From JBGANR01 sp044222225 (GTDB lineage: Bacteria; Actinomycetota; Actinomycetes; Mycobacteriales; Mycobacteriaceae), in assembly GCA_044222225.1 (NCBI GenBank), contig JBGANR010000015.1:62001-126000 (forward strand): a DNA stretch of 64,000 nucleotides, read 5' to 3'. The notes below the pieces were generated by a model, which had not been told where the DNA came from, made no database searches, and saw only the letters and a list, made by a program, of their open reading frames with translations. Positions 1 through 7,695 of the stretch are shown piece after piece (position 1 is the first letter of the stretch; each line of letters begins with the position of its first letter). A program made the position numbers and the translations under genes.

Positions 1-156
1 CAGGCCAGCGTCCAGATGGCCGGGCACGCGCGTCTGGAGCAGATCCGCGCGGGCATGGCCGGCAACACCCTGTCGAAGGGTGCCGCCGCGAGCGCGCCGA
101 CGCAGCCCGCCCCGCAGGCGCCGCGCGTCAACCCGGCACCGCCGACGCGCAACTGA
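1..156 (+). CDS. pspA: Phage shock protein A (PspA/IM30), C-terminal fragment
   Basis: Only the last 51 codons are in the window; the 5' end lies to the left. The visible part contains HARLEQIRAGMAG followed by an Ala/Pro-rich tail ending PPTRN, which resembles the C-terminus of the actinobacterial PspA/35-kDa antigen family. That family forms coiled-coil oligomers on the inner face of the membrane and responds to envelope stress. Context agrees: the downstream glycosyltransferase, DUF3046 and recA/recX genes follow pspA in the M. tuberculosis Rv2744c-Rv2736c order. A strong hairpin follows the stop. The family call rests on a short tail plus synteny. Confidence 0.75.
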   Translation, partial: QASVQMAGHARLEQIRAGMAGNTLSKGAAASAPTQPAPQAPRVNPAPPTRN

Positions 157-165
157 CGTCCCACA

Positions 166-204
166 CACTCGCCGCGACCCGTCAGGAAAGGGTCGCGGCG
201 AGTG
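166..204 (+). terminator. Intrinsic terminator after pspA
   Basis: A perfect 15-bp inverted repeat (CACTCGCCGCGACCC at 166-180, complement at 190-204) with a 9-nt loop begins 10 nt after the pspA stop. There is no T-tract, which is common for actinobacterial terminators. Confidence 0.8.
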
Positions 205-390
205 GCGTCTCAGGGTGTCGCCGCACTCTCTCGGGGTCCGGGCATCGGTGACCGCCGGCGGCGTCTCGGGGACCTCACCCATTCGGCACCCATTTTGTGC
301 TCGCAGCGATGACACGCGGCCTGTCCGATGCCACGGTGGAGTCATGGCGGTCGAGACGCGACGGCCGGAAGAGAAAGGGATCCAACGATC

Positions 391-567
391 ATGTGGTGGA
401 AGATTCTGCTCGGGATCGTCGTCGTGTGGCTCGCCTTCGGGCTCATCGTGGCCCTCGTCAAGGGGCTGTTCTGGGTCCTGCTGGCGGGGCTGATCGTGAT
501 CGGCGCGATGACCGTCGTCAAGTGGTTCAAGGGAAGCAAGGAGTCCTCGGGTAGCTTCACGACGTGA
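391..567 (+). CDS. Small hydrophobic membrane protein (58 aa)
   Basis: The protein starts MWWKILLGI and is almost wholly hydrophobic from residue 2 to about 44, enough for one long or two short membrane segments (about 5-22 and 25-43). It ends in a short polar tail KWFKGSKESSGS. The ATG at 391 is chosen because GAGAAAGGGA lies 11-20 nt upstream and the hydrophobic stretch begins at once. Its stop overlaps the GTG of the glycosyltransferase by 3 nt, so the two are probably co-translated. Its position after pspA suggests an envelope role like the small membrane partners of PspA, but no homology to PspB, PspC or PspM is visible. I do not recognise the family. Confidence 0.65.
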   Translation: MWWKILLGIVVVWLAFGLIVALVKGLFWVLLAGLIVIGAMTVVKWFKGSKESSGSFTT

Positions 568-1724
568 GCCGACACGTCGCGATCGTCGCAGGGCCGGACG
601 CGGGACACGCGATTCCGGCCCTGCGTTGTGCCGAGCTTCTCGGTGCCGCCGGGCATCTGCCCGTCGTCTACACCGGGGGAGCCTGGCTGGATCGCGGCGG
701 GCGACGCGGTCTCGACGTGCGAGAACTGCCGGGTGTCGTCGGGCCCGGTGATCCCGGAAGCAACCTCCACGGCCGCGCCGCTCGGATGAGCACGGACCTG
801 CTGCCGTTGCTCCGCGACGTCGACGTCGTGATCTCCGACGTCCTGACCGCGTGCGGCGGGCTCGCGGCCGAGCGGGCCGGCATTCCGTGGCTGGAACTGT
901 CGCCGCATCCCCTCTACGCGCCGTCGCGGGGCCTGCCGCCGATCGGTCTCGGGCTCGAGCCCGGTGTGGGACTGCGCGGGCGGGCGCGGGACGTCGTCCT
1001 GCGGACGCTGTCGGGACGGTCGGTGCGAGCCGGTGAGCAGGAGCGGATCGCGGCGCGGCGCTCGGTCGGCATGGCGGACGTCGGCCCCCCGCCGGCGCGG
1101 CGGCTCATCGCGACGCTGCCCGCACTCGAAGTCGGGCGGCCCGACTGGCCCGCGGAGGCGGCGCTGGTCGGTCCGCTGCTGTGGGAACCGACGACCGACT
1201 CGCTGCGACTGCCGGACGGTGACGCGCCGCTGGTGGTCGTCGCGCCGTCGACCGCCGCCACCGGCGCCGACGGCATGGCCGAGGCCGCGCTGTCCGGCCT
1301 GGCCGGGCTCGAACGTCCGGTGCGGGCCGTGATCTCGACGCTCGCCCCCGGCGCCGACGACGACCTGCCGTACTGGGCGTGCGCGGGTTTCGGACGTCAG
1401 GACGCCGCGCTCGCGCAGGCCTCGGCCGTCGTCTGCGGCGGCGGGCACGGGATGCTCGCGAAGGCCCTCGTCCACGGCGTGCCGGCCGTCGTCGTGCCGG
1501 GCGGCGGCGATCAGTACGAACTCGCCCGGCGCGCCGAGCGTTTCGGCGCGGCCAGGGTGGTGCGTCCGGTGACGACCGAGGCGATGACGGCGGCCCTGGA
1601 CGCGGTGCTGAGCGATCCGTCCTATCGCGCCGCGGCCCGGCGGGCGGCGGCGGGCGAGGGAGTCGAGCTGCCGCGGACGGACGTGGTGTCGGCCTGCGAG
1701 GCGGTAATGTCGACCGGACGGTGA
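564..1724 (+). CDS. Glycosyltransferase, MGT/UGT-like (Rv2739c-type)
   Basis: A 386-aa protein with the two-domain layout of UDP-glycosyltransferase-like (GT-B) enzymes. The N-terminus has a beta strand and GH motif (VAIVAGPDAGHAIPAL). The C-terminal donor domain has VVCGGGHGMLAKALVHGVP and VVVPGGGDQYELARRAERFG at about residues 290-330, as in macrolide/sterol-type transferases. It corresponds in position to M. tuberculosis Rv2739c, an alanine-rich putative transferase between pspA and recA. The acceptor is unknown. The GTG start overlaps the upstream stop (GTGA). The 25-nt gap to the next gene is also the left border of an AT-richer insert. Confidence 0.75.
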   Translation: MSRHVAIVAGPDAGHAIPALRCAELLGAAGHLPVVYTGGAWLDRGGRRGLDVRELPGVVGPGDPGSNLHGRAARMSTDLLPLLRDVDVVISDVLTACGGLAAERAGIPWLELSPHPLYAPSRGLPPIGLGLEPGVGLRGRARDVVLRTLSGRSVRAGEQERIAARRSVGMADVGPPPARRLIATLPALEVGRPDWPAEAALVGPLLWEPTTDSLRLPDGDAPLVVVAPSTAATGADGMAEAALSGLAGLERPVRAVISTLAPGADDDLPYWACAGFGRQDAALAQASAVVCGGGHGMLAKALVHGVPAVVVPGGGDQYELARRAERFGAARVVRPVTTEAMTAALDAVLSDPSYRAAARRAAAGEGVELPRTDVVSACEAVMSTGR

Positions 1725-1749
1725 CGGTGGAAGGCAGGGCGGGACATCC

Positions 1750-2949
1750 ATGACGCTCGACACGTTCGTTCTTTCGCGTGTTCAGTTGAAGCAGTTCCGG
1801 AGTATCGCCAGCGCTGATGTCGCGCTGGGGCGCCTTCTTTTCCTTGTCGGACCGAACGGGTCGGGCAAGAGCAACTTCCTTGATGCGCTGAGGCTGCTGT
1901 CCGACTCTCTTCAGACGTCTCTTGACCAGGCGTTGCGCGCACGTGGCGGGATCGGCGAGGTCAGACGTCGGTCAACGGGACATCCGACGCATCTCGCGGT
2001 GGAGGTCGACTTCGAAGGCGATGGTTTTAGGGGTTCCTATGGATTTGAAGTGGCCGCGGTCAGAGGCGGGGGATTTCGGGTCTCGCGGGAGCGCTGTGCG
2101 ATCGATTTCGATCCGAAACCGGGTGTCGATCTGGGGCGTAGCGCCCATTTCGCGGTCAAAGACGGTCTTCTGACATCCCATTCAGAGTCCGTGATGCCAC
2201 CGGTTAACGATCAACGACTTTATCTCGTCGCCTCGGCTGGCATCGACTCGTTTCGTCCCGTTTTCGACGGGCTCGCCGGTATCAGTGTTTTCAGTGTGAA
2301 TCCAGATGTCATCAGACGTCCTCAGACGCCGGATTCCGGTGAGTTTCTGCTCCGGGACGGTGCGAATCTGGCGAGTGTGTTGCACCGACTGGAGCGTTCG
2401 AAGGCCGCGAGGGGTGATTCCACGAGAATCGAAGACTATCTGCGGCTCATCGTTCCGGGTATGCAGGGGGTCAAGCGAGTGGAACTGGGGAGCTGGGAGA
2501 CGCTGGAGTTCTCGCAGGATGTTCCCGGTGCGGAGCATCCGTGGAGGTTCCGCGCTCAGTCGGTCTCCGACGGTACCCTCCGTGCTCTCGGTGTCCTGGT
2601 CTCCCTTTTCGCCAGCACGGGAAACACACGCAGTCCGATCGGGATCGAGGAACCTGAAAGCGCGCTTCATCCGGCGGCGGCCGGCGTGCTCCTGGACGCG
2701 TTGCGTGACGCGAGTGAGCGGCGTCAGGTGATCGTGACCAGCCACAGCCCGGATCTCCTGGACCGTCGGGACATCGAGTTCGGTGAGATCTACGCCGTGC
2801 GCTCGGTCGGTGGAGAGACCGTCATCGGCGAACTGGATGAGGCCGGGGCCTTTGCGCTGAGGGAGCAGTTGTTCACACCGGGGGAACTGCTCCGTACCGA
2901 CCAGCTTCTCCCGCGGGTGCCGGCGCGGTCCGCCTCGGAGGAGCCCTGA
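1750..2949 (+). CDS. AAA family ATPase, OLD/AAA_21-like, paired with a TOPRIM protein
   Basis: The 399-aa protein opens with the OLD/RecF-like pattern LKQFRSI, then a Walker A GPNGSGKSNFLDAL (residues 34-47). A Walker B IGIEEPESALHP lies at about 296-307 and the histidine switch TSHSPDLLD at about 329-338. This is the ABC-type ATPase fold of AAA_15/AAA_21 proteins found in OLD, AbiL, PARIS and related anti-phage systems. It has no fused nuclease; the adjacent gene, overlapping by 1 nt (TGATG), supplies a TOPRIM-like domain. Codon use is clearly AT-richer than the flanks: 2161-2220 counts 31/60 G+C, against 49/60 at 1081-1140. This suggests recent acquisition. A defence role is inferred, not shown. 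Confidence 0.8.
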   Translation: MTLDTFVLSRVQLKQFRSIASADVALGRLLFLVGPNGSGKSNFLDALRLLSDSLQTSLDQALRARGGIGEVRRRSTGHPTHLAVEVDFEGDGFRGSYGFEVAAVRGGGFRVSRERCAIDFDPKPGVDLGRSAHFAVKDGLLTSHSESVMPPVNDQRLYLVASAGIDSFRPVFDGLAGISVFSVNPDVIRRPQTPDSGEFLLRDGANLASVLHRLERSKAARGDSTRIEDYLRLIVPGMQGVKRVELGSWETLEFSQDVPGAEHPWRFRAQSVSDGTLRALGVLVSLFASTGNTRSPIGIEEPESALHPAAAGVLLDALRDASERRQVIVTSHSPDLLDRRDIEFGEIYAVRSVGGETVIGELDEAGAFALREQLFTPGELLRTDQLLPRVPARSASEEP

Positions 2950-3545
2950 TGGGTGCCGGCATCGTCATCGCGCCGATCGTCGAAGGCATCGGTGAGGTCA
3001 ATGGAATCCGTCCGCTCATCACACGGATCGCGTCGGACATCGTGGGCGGGTGGGTGGAGGTGGCGCAGCCCTTTCGGTTGGACTCCGGAAAGATGCGCAG
3101 GCCCGACGAGATCGCGAGGGCGATTCGTTTCCAGGCTACTCGAGTGACCGGTGCCGGCGGTGTACTGATCGTTCGAGACGGTGACGATAAGGACGTTCGG
3201 TGTCCGGTCGAGTTGGCGGGTCTGATCGCCCCGGATCCGGGACTCGTGTCCGTGCCGGTCGAGATCGTCATCGCCTATCACGAATACGAGACATGGTTTC
3301 TTGCGGCGGTCGATTCGCTCAGGGTGCACCCGAGCGTGCGCGATGATGCCATTGTTCCCGCCGACGTCGAGAAGAGACGCGGTGCGAAGCAGCAACTGCA
3401 GGGATTGATGACCGAATCGTACAAGGAGACCCTCCATCAGGCGAAGTTCTCGGCGGTGATGGATCTGCACGAGGCGCGTGCTCGTAGCCGATCGTTTCGG
3501 CGAATGGTTTCGGCCGTCAGTTCGTTGGTCGAAACCGCGAACTGA
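2949..3545 (+). CDS. DUF4276-type, TOPRIM-like protein
   Basis: This 198-aa protein carries TOPRIM signatures: PIVEGIGEVNGIRPL at residues 9-23, with Glu12 and Glu16, and a beta strand ending in an acidic cluster VLIVRDGDDKD at 72-82 (Asp77-x-Asp79). It continues with AYHEYETWFLAAVDSL at about 110-125, the E-x-W pattern I associate with DUF4276. Such proteins are encoded next to AAA ATPases and resemble the split nuclease subunit of OLD/PARIS-like systems. Its ATG overlaps the ATPase stop, so the products are probably made together and may form a complex. GC content is as low as in its partner. The DUF number is from memory; the TOPRIM-like motifs are visible. Confidence 0.7.
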   Translation: MGAGIVIAPIVEGIGEVNGIRPLITRIASDIVGGWVEVAQPFRLDSGKMRRPDEIARAIRFQATRVTGAGGVLIVRDGDDKDVRCPVELAGLIAPDPGLVSVPVEIVIAYHEYETWFLAAVDSLRVHPSVRDDAIVPADVEKRRGAKQQLQGLMTESYKETLHQAKFSAVMDLHEARARSRSFRRMVSAVSSLVETAN

Positions 3546-3550
3546 CATGG

Positions 3551-3586
3551 CCGGCCTATCACGGCGGCGGTGAGAGATCAGGCCGG
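3551..3586. terminator. Weak hairpin between convergent genes
   Basis: CCGGCCT (3551-3557) pairs with AGGCCGG (3580-3586), with three extra pairs possible across a bulge. It sits between the convergent DUF4276 and ROK genes and covers the ROK stop codon. The stem is short, so the call is tentative. Confidence 0.3.
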
Positions 3587-4501
3587 TGCGCGCAGTGGGC
3601 CGCGTCCGCTCAGCGACAGTGCGAGTGAGGCCGCGCCGAGGAGGCCGGCGTCGTCGCGCTCGGCCGGGACGACGGTGAGGCCGCGGACGTAAGGCAGGTG
3701 CGTGAAGAGCCGCAGGTGCCTGCGCAGCGGGTCGAAGACGACGTCGCCCGCCTTGGCGACGCCGCCGCCGACGACGAAGAAATCGATGTCGAGACAGGTC
3801 GCCGTCGCGGCGATCCCCGCGGCGAGGTAACGCATCGCCTCGTCGATGACGGCCGTCGCCGTCGCATCGCCGGCGCGGGCGTCGTCGCACAGTTCTTCGG
3901 CCGTCGGCGCCTTGGCGGTCGAGGGCCGCCAGCCGAGGCCCAGCGCCCGCTCCACCATCCGCGGGCCACGGGCGTACTGCTCGACGCAGCCGACGTTGCC
4001 GCAGGCGCAGACCTCGCCGAATGCGTCCACGCTGGTGTGCCCGATGTGGACGGCGTTGCCGGTCGAACCGGCGAACAGCACGTCGTCGACCACCGCACCG
4101 GCACCGATGCCCGTGCTGACCACCATGCCGACCATCGTGGAGCGGCCGCGGCCGGCACCGAGCCAGTGCTCGCCGAGCGCGACGGCGTGCCCGTCACCGG
4201 CGAGCCGGACGCGGACCGGTCCCGGCACGACGGCCGAGACGGTCTCGCGGACGCGCGCGGCCAGCGGATACCTCCGCCAGGCGGCGATGTTCACCGGTGA
4301 GACCGTCTGCGCGCGGAGGTCGATCGGGCCGGCCGAGCCGATCCCGACGTCGATCCCCGCTGCGGGAGACGGATCGAGTGCTGCGAGCACCTCGCGGATC
4401 GCCTCGGCGCATGGAGAGAAGGTGCGCTCGGCGTCGCCGGTCGCGAGCGTCGGGCGGGTCGCGTGGGCCAGGATCCGGCCGTCGGGGGCGACGAGCGCCA
4501 C
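3578..4501 (-). CDS. ROK family sugar kinase (glucokinase-like), start uncertain
   Basis: ROK features: the Zn-binding CACGNVGCVEQYARG motif, the GTGIGAG-type phosphate loop (STGIGAGAVVDD), HIGHTSVD and a C-terminal VVGGGVAKAGDVV glycine loop. These indicate ATP-dependent phosphorylation of a hexose or amino sugar such as glucose. The oddity is the 5' end. The essential N-terminal phosphate motif VAVDVGGTKIAVA is encoded in frame at about 4493-4530, upstream of the first ATG/GTG/TTG, which is the GTG at 4501. Between that motif and the in-frame stop there is no standard start codon. Either a rare start is used, or a start has mutated, or there is a sequence error. As annotated from 4501 the protein lacks the motif and would probably be inactive. 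Confidence 0.75.
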   Translation of the reverse strand: MALVAPDGRILAHATRPTLATGDAERTFSPCAEAIREVLAALDPSPAAGIDVGIGSAGPIDLRAQTVSPVNIAAWRRYPLAARVRETVSAVVPGPVRVRLAGDGHAVALGEHWLGAGRGRSTMVGMVVSTGIGAGAVVDDVLFAGSTGNAVHIGHTSVDAFGEVCACGNVGCVEQYARGPRMVERALGLGWRPSTAKAPTAEELCDDARAGDATATAVIDEAMRYLAAGIAATATCLDIDFFVVGGGVAKAGDVVFDPLRRHLRLFTHLPYVRGLTVVPAERDDAGLLGAASLALSLSGRGPLRAPA

Positions 4502-4555
4502 GGCGATCTTGGTTCCGCCGACGTCGACGGCGACGACCGGGAGCTCGCGGGCGAC

Positions 4556-4561
4556 TAAACT
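4556..4561 (+). promoter_or_regulatory. -10 hexamer of a leaderless DUF3046 transcript
   Basis: TAAACT lies 8 nt before the DUF3046 ATG at 4570, the spacing that makes the A of ATG the transcription start. It overlaps the 5' region of the divergent ROK gene. Confidence 0.55.
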
Positions 4562-4569
4562 CGGCGGTC

Positions 4570-4761
4570 ATGCGTCTGTCGGAGTTTCGGGAGCTCGTCG
4601 CGGAGGAGTTCGGTGCGCAGGCGGACATGCGCGTGCGCAGTCACGTGCTGGCCGAGTTCGGCAACCGGACCGCGTCCGAGGCCATCGAGCAGGGGGAGCC
4701 GGTGGTGGCGGTGTGGCGCGAGCTGTGCCGCGAGTTCGATGTGCCGAAGCATCGGTGGTGA
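4570..4761 (+). CDS. DUF3046 protein
   Basis: A 63-aa acidic protein beginning MRLSEFRELVAEEFG and ending VPKHRW, the hallmark pattern of DUF3046 (M. tuberculosis Rv2738c), a small family usually encoded just upstream of recA in Actinobacteria. No catalytic motif or membrane segment is visible and the function is unknown. No Shine-Dalgarno sequence precedes the ATG; a -10 hexamer 8 nt upstream suggests leaderless expression. The recA SOS promoter lies in the 247-nt gap that follows. Confidence 0.85.
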   Translation: MRLSEFRELVAEEFGAQADMRVRSHVLAEFGNRTASEAIEQGEPVVAVWRELCREFDVPKHRW

Positions 4762-4823
4762 CGTCGGTACGCCGGAATCGAGGAGAAGAACCGGCGCCAC
4801 GCCGGAGACTCGCCGCGCGCGAG

Positions 4824-4852
4824 TTGACTCGAACAGATGTTCGCGGAACAAT
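4824..4852 (+). promoter_or_regulatory. recA promoter with LexA (SOS) box
   Basis: TTGACT (4824-4829) and AACAAT (4847-4852) are spaced 17 bp. The SOS box TCGAACAGATGTTCGC (4829-4844) fills the spacer and matches the actinobacterial consensus TCGAAC-N4-GTTCGA in 11 of 12 fixed positions. LexA bound here would block the polymerase. The leader to the recA ATG is about 150 nt. Confidence 0.85.
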
Positions 4853-5008
4853 TCAGGGCAATGGGGAGTCTAAGTAGGTAGGACGCCCGAGCGGATGTCC
4901 GGTCGCCGATTCTGTCGGTGGCCGGAGGTACGGTCGCGGCGACTACCGGATCCACCCACATCGACCTGTCCGCGGCGCCAGATCCGCGGCCACCTTCAGG
5001 AGGACATC

Positions 5009-6043
5009 ATGGCTGCCGCCTTCGATCGAGACAAGGCGCTCGACCTCGCGCTCGCCCAGATCGACAAGAGCTTCGGCAAGGGCTCCGTCATGCGGCTCGG
5101 CGAGGATTCTCGCCAGCCCATCGCGGTGATCCCCACCGGCTCCGTCGCGCTCGACGTCGCCCTCGGCATCGGCGGTCTGCCGCGCGGGCGCGTCGTCGAG
5201 ATCTACGGCCCGGAGTCGTCGGGTAAGACGACGGTCGCACTGCACGCCGTCGCGAACGCACAGCGCGCGGGCGGTATCGCGGCGTTCATCGACGCCGAGC
5301 ACGCTCTCGACCCGGAGTACGCCCGCGGGCTGGGCGTCGACACCGACGCGCTGCTCGTCTCGCAGCCGGACACCGGTGAGCAGGCGCTCGAGATCGCCGA
5401 CATGCTCATCCGCTCGGGTGCGATCGACATCGTCGTCATCGACTCCGTCGCGGCCCTCGTTCCGCGCGCCGAGATCGAAGGCGAGATGGGCGATTCGCAC
5501 GTCGGTCTGCAGGCCCGGCTCATGAGTCAGGCGCTCCGGAAGATGACGGGCGCCCTCAGCAACTCGGGGACGACGGCGGTCTTCATCAATCAGCTCCGCG
5601 AGAAGATCGGCGTCATGTTCGGCTCGCCGGAGACGACGACCGGCGGCAAGGCGCTGAAGTTCTACGCGTCCGTGCGGCTTGACGTGCGACGGATCGAGAC
5701 CCTCAAGGACGGTTCGGAAGCGGTGGGCAACCGTACCCGCGTCAAGGTGGTCAAGAACAAGGTCGCGCCGCCGTTCAAGCAGGCCGAGTTCGACATCATC
5801 TACGGCAAGGGCATCTCCAAGGAGGGCTCGCTCATCGACATGGGCGTGCAGCACGGCTTCATCCGCAAGTCGGGAGCCTGGTACACGTACGAGGGCGATC
5901 AGCTGGGCCAGGGCAAGGAGAACGCGCGCCGGTACCTGCTGGAGAACGTCGAGGTACGGGATGAGATCGAGCGCAAGCTGCTCGCGAAGCTCGGCATCGG
6001 CCCGGCGGTCGAGGAGGCCGCGCCGGCGCCGGTCGATTTCTAG
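5009..6043 (+). CDS. recA: Recombinase RecA
   Basis: 344 aa, full length, with no intein (unlike M. tuberculosis RecA). It has Walker A GPESSGKT (residues 67-74), the MAW motif region ALKFYASVRLDVRR, loop L1 (EGEMGDSHVGLQARLMSQALR) and Walker B IVVIDSVAAL. RecA polymerises on single-stranded DNA, drives strand exchange and stimulates LexA self-cleavage. The ATG at 5009 follows TTCAGGAGG at 4995-5003. An in-frame extension upstream to 4895 has no RBS and would add unrelated sequence. An SOS box controls expression, and recX starts 3 nt after the stop, so the two form one operon. Confidence 0.98.
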   Translation: MAAAFDRDKALDLALAQIDKSFGKGSVMRLGEDSRQPIAVIPTGSVALDVALGIGGLPRGRVVEIYGPESSGKTTVALHAVANAQRAGGIAAFIDAEHALDPEYARGLGVDTDALLVSQPDTGEQALEIADMLIRSGAIDIVVIDSVAALVPRAEIEGEMGDSHVGLQARLMSQALRKMTGALSNSGTTAVFINQLREKIGVMFGSPETTTGGKALKFYASVRLDVRRIETLKDGSEAVGNRTRVKVVKNKVAPPFKQAEFDIIYGKGISKEGSLIDMGVQHGFIRKSGAWYTYEGDQLGQGKENARRYLLENVEVRDEIERKLLAKLGIGPAVEEAAPAPVDF

Positions 6044-6046
6044 GCC

Positions 6047-6628
6047 GTGACCGACGAGAGCGGCGGCGAGGCACAGGGGACCATCGCCGATGCGCGCGCC
6101 GGCGCCGCCGTCGGGTTGGGGGAGCAGGAGCGACGGCGACGCGGGCCGAGCGCCTTCGACGCGGCGCTGCGGTTGCTCGGAATGCGGGCGCGCAGCGTCG
6201 CGGAGATCCGGGAGCGGCTGGCGCGGCGTGACTTCGACGAGGCGGAGATCGAGAACGTCATCGTCCGGCTGCAGGCTCACCGAGTTCTCGACGATCGTGA
6301 GTTCGCCCAGGAATGGGTGCGTTCGCGGCGTGGGAACAGGGGGGCGGCCGCGCTGCGTCAGGAGCTGGCACGCAAGGGGATAGACCGGGAGCTGGTCGAC
6401 GAGGTGCTCGACGGGCTCGGCGGCTCGCAGCAACTCGACGAGGCGACCGTCCTGGCCGCCAAACGGATCGCGGCGGCCTCGCCCGCGCTGCTCGGGGATC
6501 CGGACGGGCGTCGCAAGCTCGAACAGCGGGCACTCGCGGCGCTGGCCCGCCGTGGTTTCGATTCCGAGACGGCCCGGGACGCCGTGGCCCGCGCGGTGGC
6601 CGACGTCATCGCCGACGGTCGACCCTGA
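6047..6628 (+). CDS. recX: RecA regulatory protein RecX
   Basis: 193 aa. The conserved RecX core begins at about residue 35 with FDAALRLLGMRARSVAEIRERLARRDF and continues through three helical repeats (VLDDREFAQEWVRSR and GFDSETARDAV). RecX binds the RecA filament and inhibits recombinase and co-protease activity. The GTG start is 3 nt after the recA stop, so translation is coupled to recA. The N-terminal 30 residues are polar and poorly conserved. A 17-bp-stem terminator follows, shared with the convergent glu operon. Confidence 0.93.
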   Translation: MTDESGGEAQGTIADARAGAAVGLGEQERRRRGPSAFDAALRLLGMRARSVAEIRERLARRDFDEAEIENVIVRLQAHRVLDDREFAQEWVRSRRGNRGAAALRQELARKGIDRELVDEVLDGLGGSQQLDEATVLAAKRIAAASPALLGDPDGRRKLEQRALAALARRGFDSETARDAVARAVADVIADGRP

Positions 6629-6688
6629 CACCCGACCGCCGACCGTCCGTCTGGATCGCCGTCGGGAGCCGAAAGCCGGCCCCTGACG

Positions 6689-6727
6689 CCGGCGGCCCCG
6701 GCACCGTGGTGGTGCCGGGGCCGCCGG
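6689..6727. terminator. Bidirectional terminator between recX and gluD
   Basis: A perfect 17-bp stem (CCGGCGGCCCCGGCACC at 6689-6705, complement at 6711-6727) with a 5-nt loop lies between the convergent recX and gluD stops. Confidence 0.85.
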
Positions 6728-6750
6728 GAGGCAGGGACGGTCCGAACGCG

Positions 6751-7695
6751 TCAGTTGTCGTTGCGGCGCAGGTCCTTGTGGCCGGGATCGTAGGTCGTCG
6801 TCTCGACGGCGTCCTTCGTCAGGAGGCCGGTGCCCAGCTCCGGCTTGTGGACGTCGATGGGGACCTTCTTCTTGCGGCCCTGGCGCAGCTGCCGCTCGAT
6901 GTTGGTCGCGAGCGTCGACAGGGCGAAGTTGATGAGGATCATGACGATGGCGACGACGACGAGCGCCGGCAGGTAGTTGCCGTAGTACGACGCCGACTGG
7001 ATGCCGGAGCGAACGACCTCGACGTAGCCGATGACATAGCCGAGGGCGCTGTCCTTGAGGGCGATGACCATCTGCGAGATGAGTGCCGGCAGCATCGCGG
7101 CCACGGCCTGCGGAAGCAGGACGAGCTGCATGGTCTGCGACTTCCGCAGGCCGAGGGCCTTCGCGGCCTCGGACTGCCCGGTGGGCAGCGACTGGATGCC
7201 CGACCGCAGGATCTCCGCGATGACCGAGCCGTTGTACAGCGTCAGGCCGACGACGACGGCGGCGAACGCCAGTTGCTCGGACGGGAAGACGTGGTACTGC
7301 CCGAACAGCGTGTACGCGAAGATCATCAGGATGAGCACCGGGATCGCCCGGAAGAACTCGACGACGCCACCGGCGATCCACCGGACCCACGCGTGGTCGC
7401 TGAGGCGTCCGATGCCGAGGATCGCGCCGAGCACCATCGCCGCGATGATCGAGACGACGGCCGCCTTCAGCGTGCCCCACAGGCCGGGAAGGATGTAGGT
7501 GGTCCAGGTCGTCATGGTGACGAAGGGCGACCACTTCTCACCGGTGAACTGGTCGTTCGCCGCGAGGGCGATGATCACCGACGCCCCCACGGCGACGATG
7601 ACGACGACGAAGGCGACCGCGATGATGTTGTTGCGTGCTCGCGCCCGGGGCCCGGGCGCGTCGTACAGGACAGTCGACGTGGCAGTCTTGCTCAT
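6751..7695 (-). CDS. gluD: Glutamate-type ABC transporter permease GluD
   Basis: 314 aa with an N-terminal membrane segment (about 23-47), then the HisM/GlnP-type permease core, including the EAA-loop-like SEAAKALGLRKSQTMQLVLLP. The 3' tail (VPIDVHKPELGTGLLTKDAVETT) is a long cytoplasmic extension typical of corynebacterial GluD. It is one of two permeases of an amino-acid uptake system; the order gluA-gluB-gluC-gluD next to recA/recX matches Corynebacterium glutamicum. Its ATG overlaps the gluC stop by 4 nt. Substrate specificity (glutamate) is inferred from synteny and family. Confidence 0.88.
   Translation of the reverse strand: MSKTATSTVLYDAPGPRARARNNIIAVAFVVVIVAVGASVIIALAANDQFTGEKWSPFVTMTTWTTYILPGLWGTLKAAVVSIIAAMVLGAILGIGRLSDHAWVRWIAGGVVEFFRAIPVLILMIFAYTLFGQYHVFPSEQLAFAAVVVGLTLYNGSVIAEILRSGIQSLPTGQSEAAKALGLRKSQTMQLVLLPQAVAAMLPALISQMVIALKDSALGYVIGYVEVVRSGIQSASYYGNYLPALVVVAIVMILINFALSTLATNIERQLRQGRKKKVPIDVHKPELGTGLLTKDAVETTTYDPGHKDLRRNDN

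Noticed and set aside
5009..6043. Possible intein in recA
   Set aside because: The protein is a contiguous 344 aa with normal motif spacing; M. tuberculosis-type intein blocks are absent.
4943..7534. An 863-codon open frame on the minus strand across recA, recX and gluD
   Set aside because: It is antisense to strongly supported genes, has no recognisable domain, and its composition (Arg/Asp/His-rich) is typical of a shadow frame in high-GC DNA.
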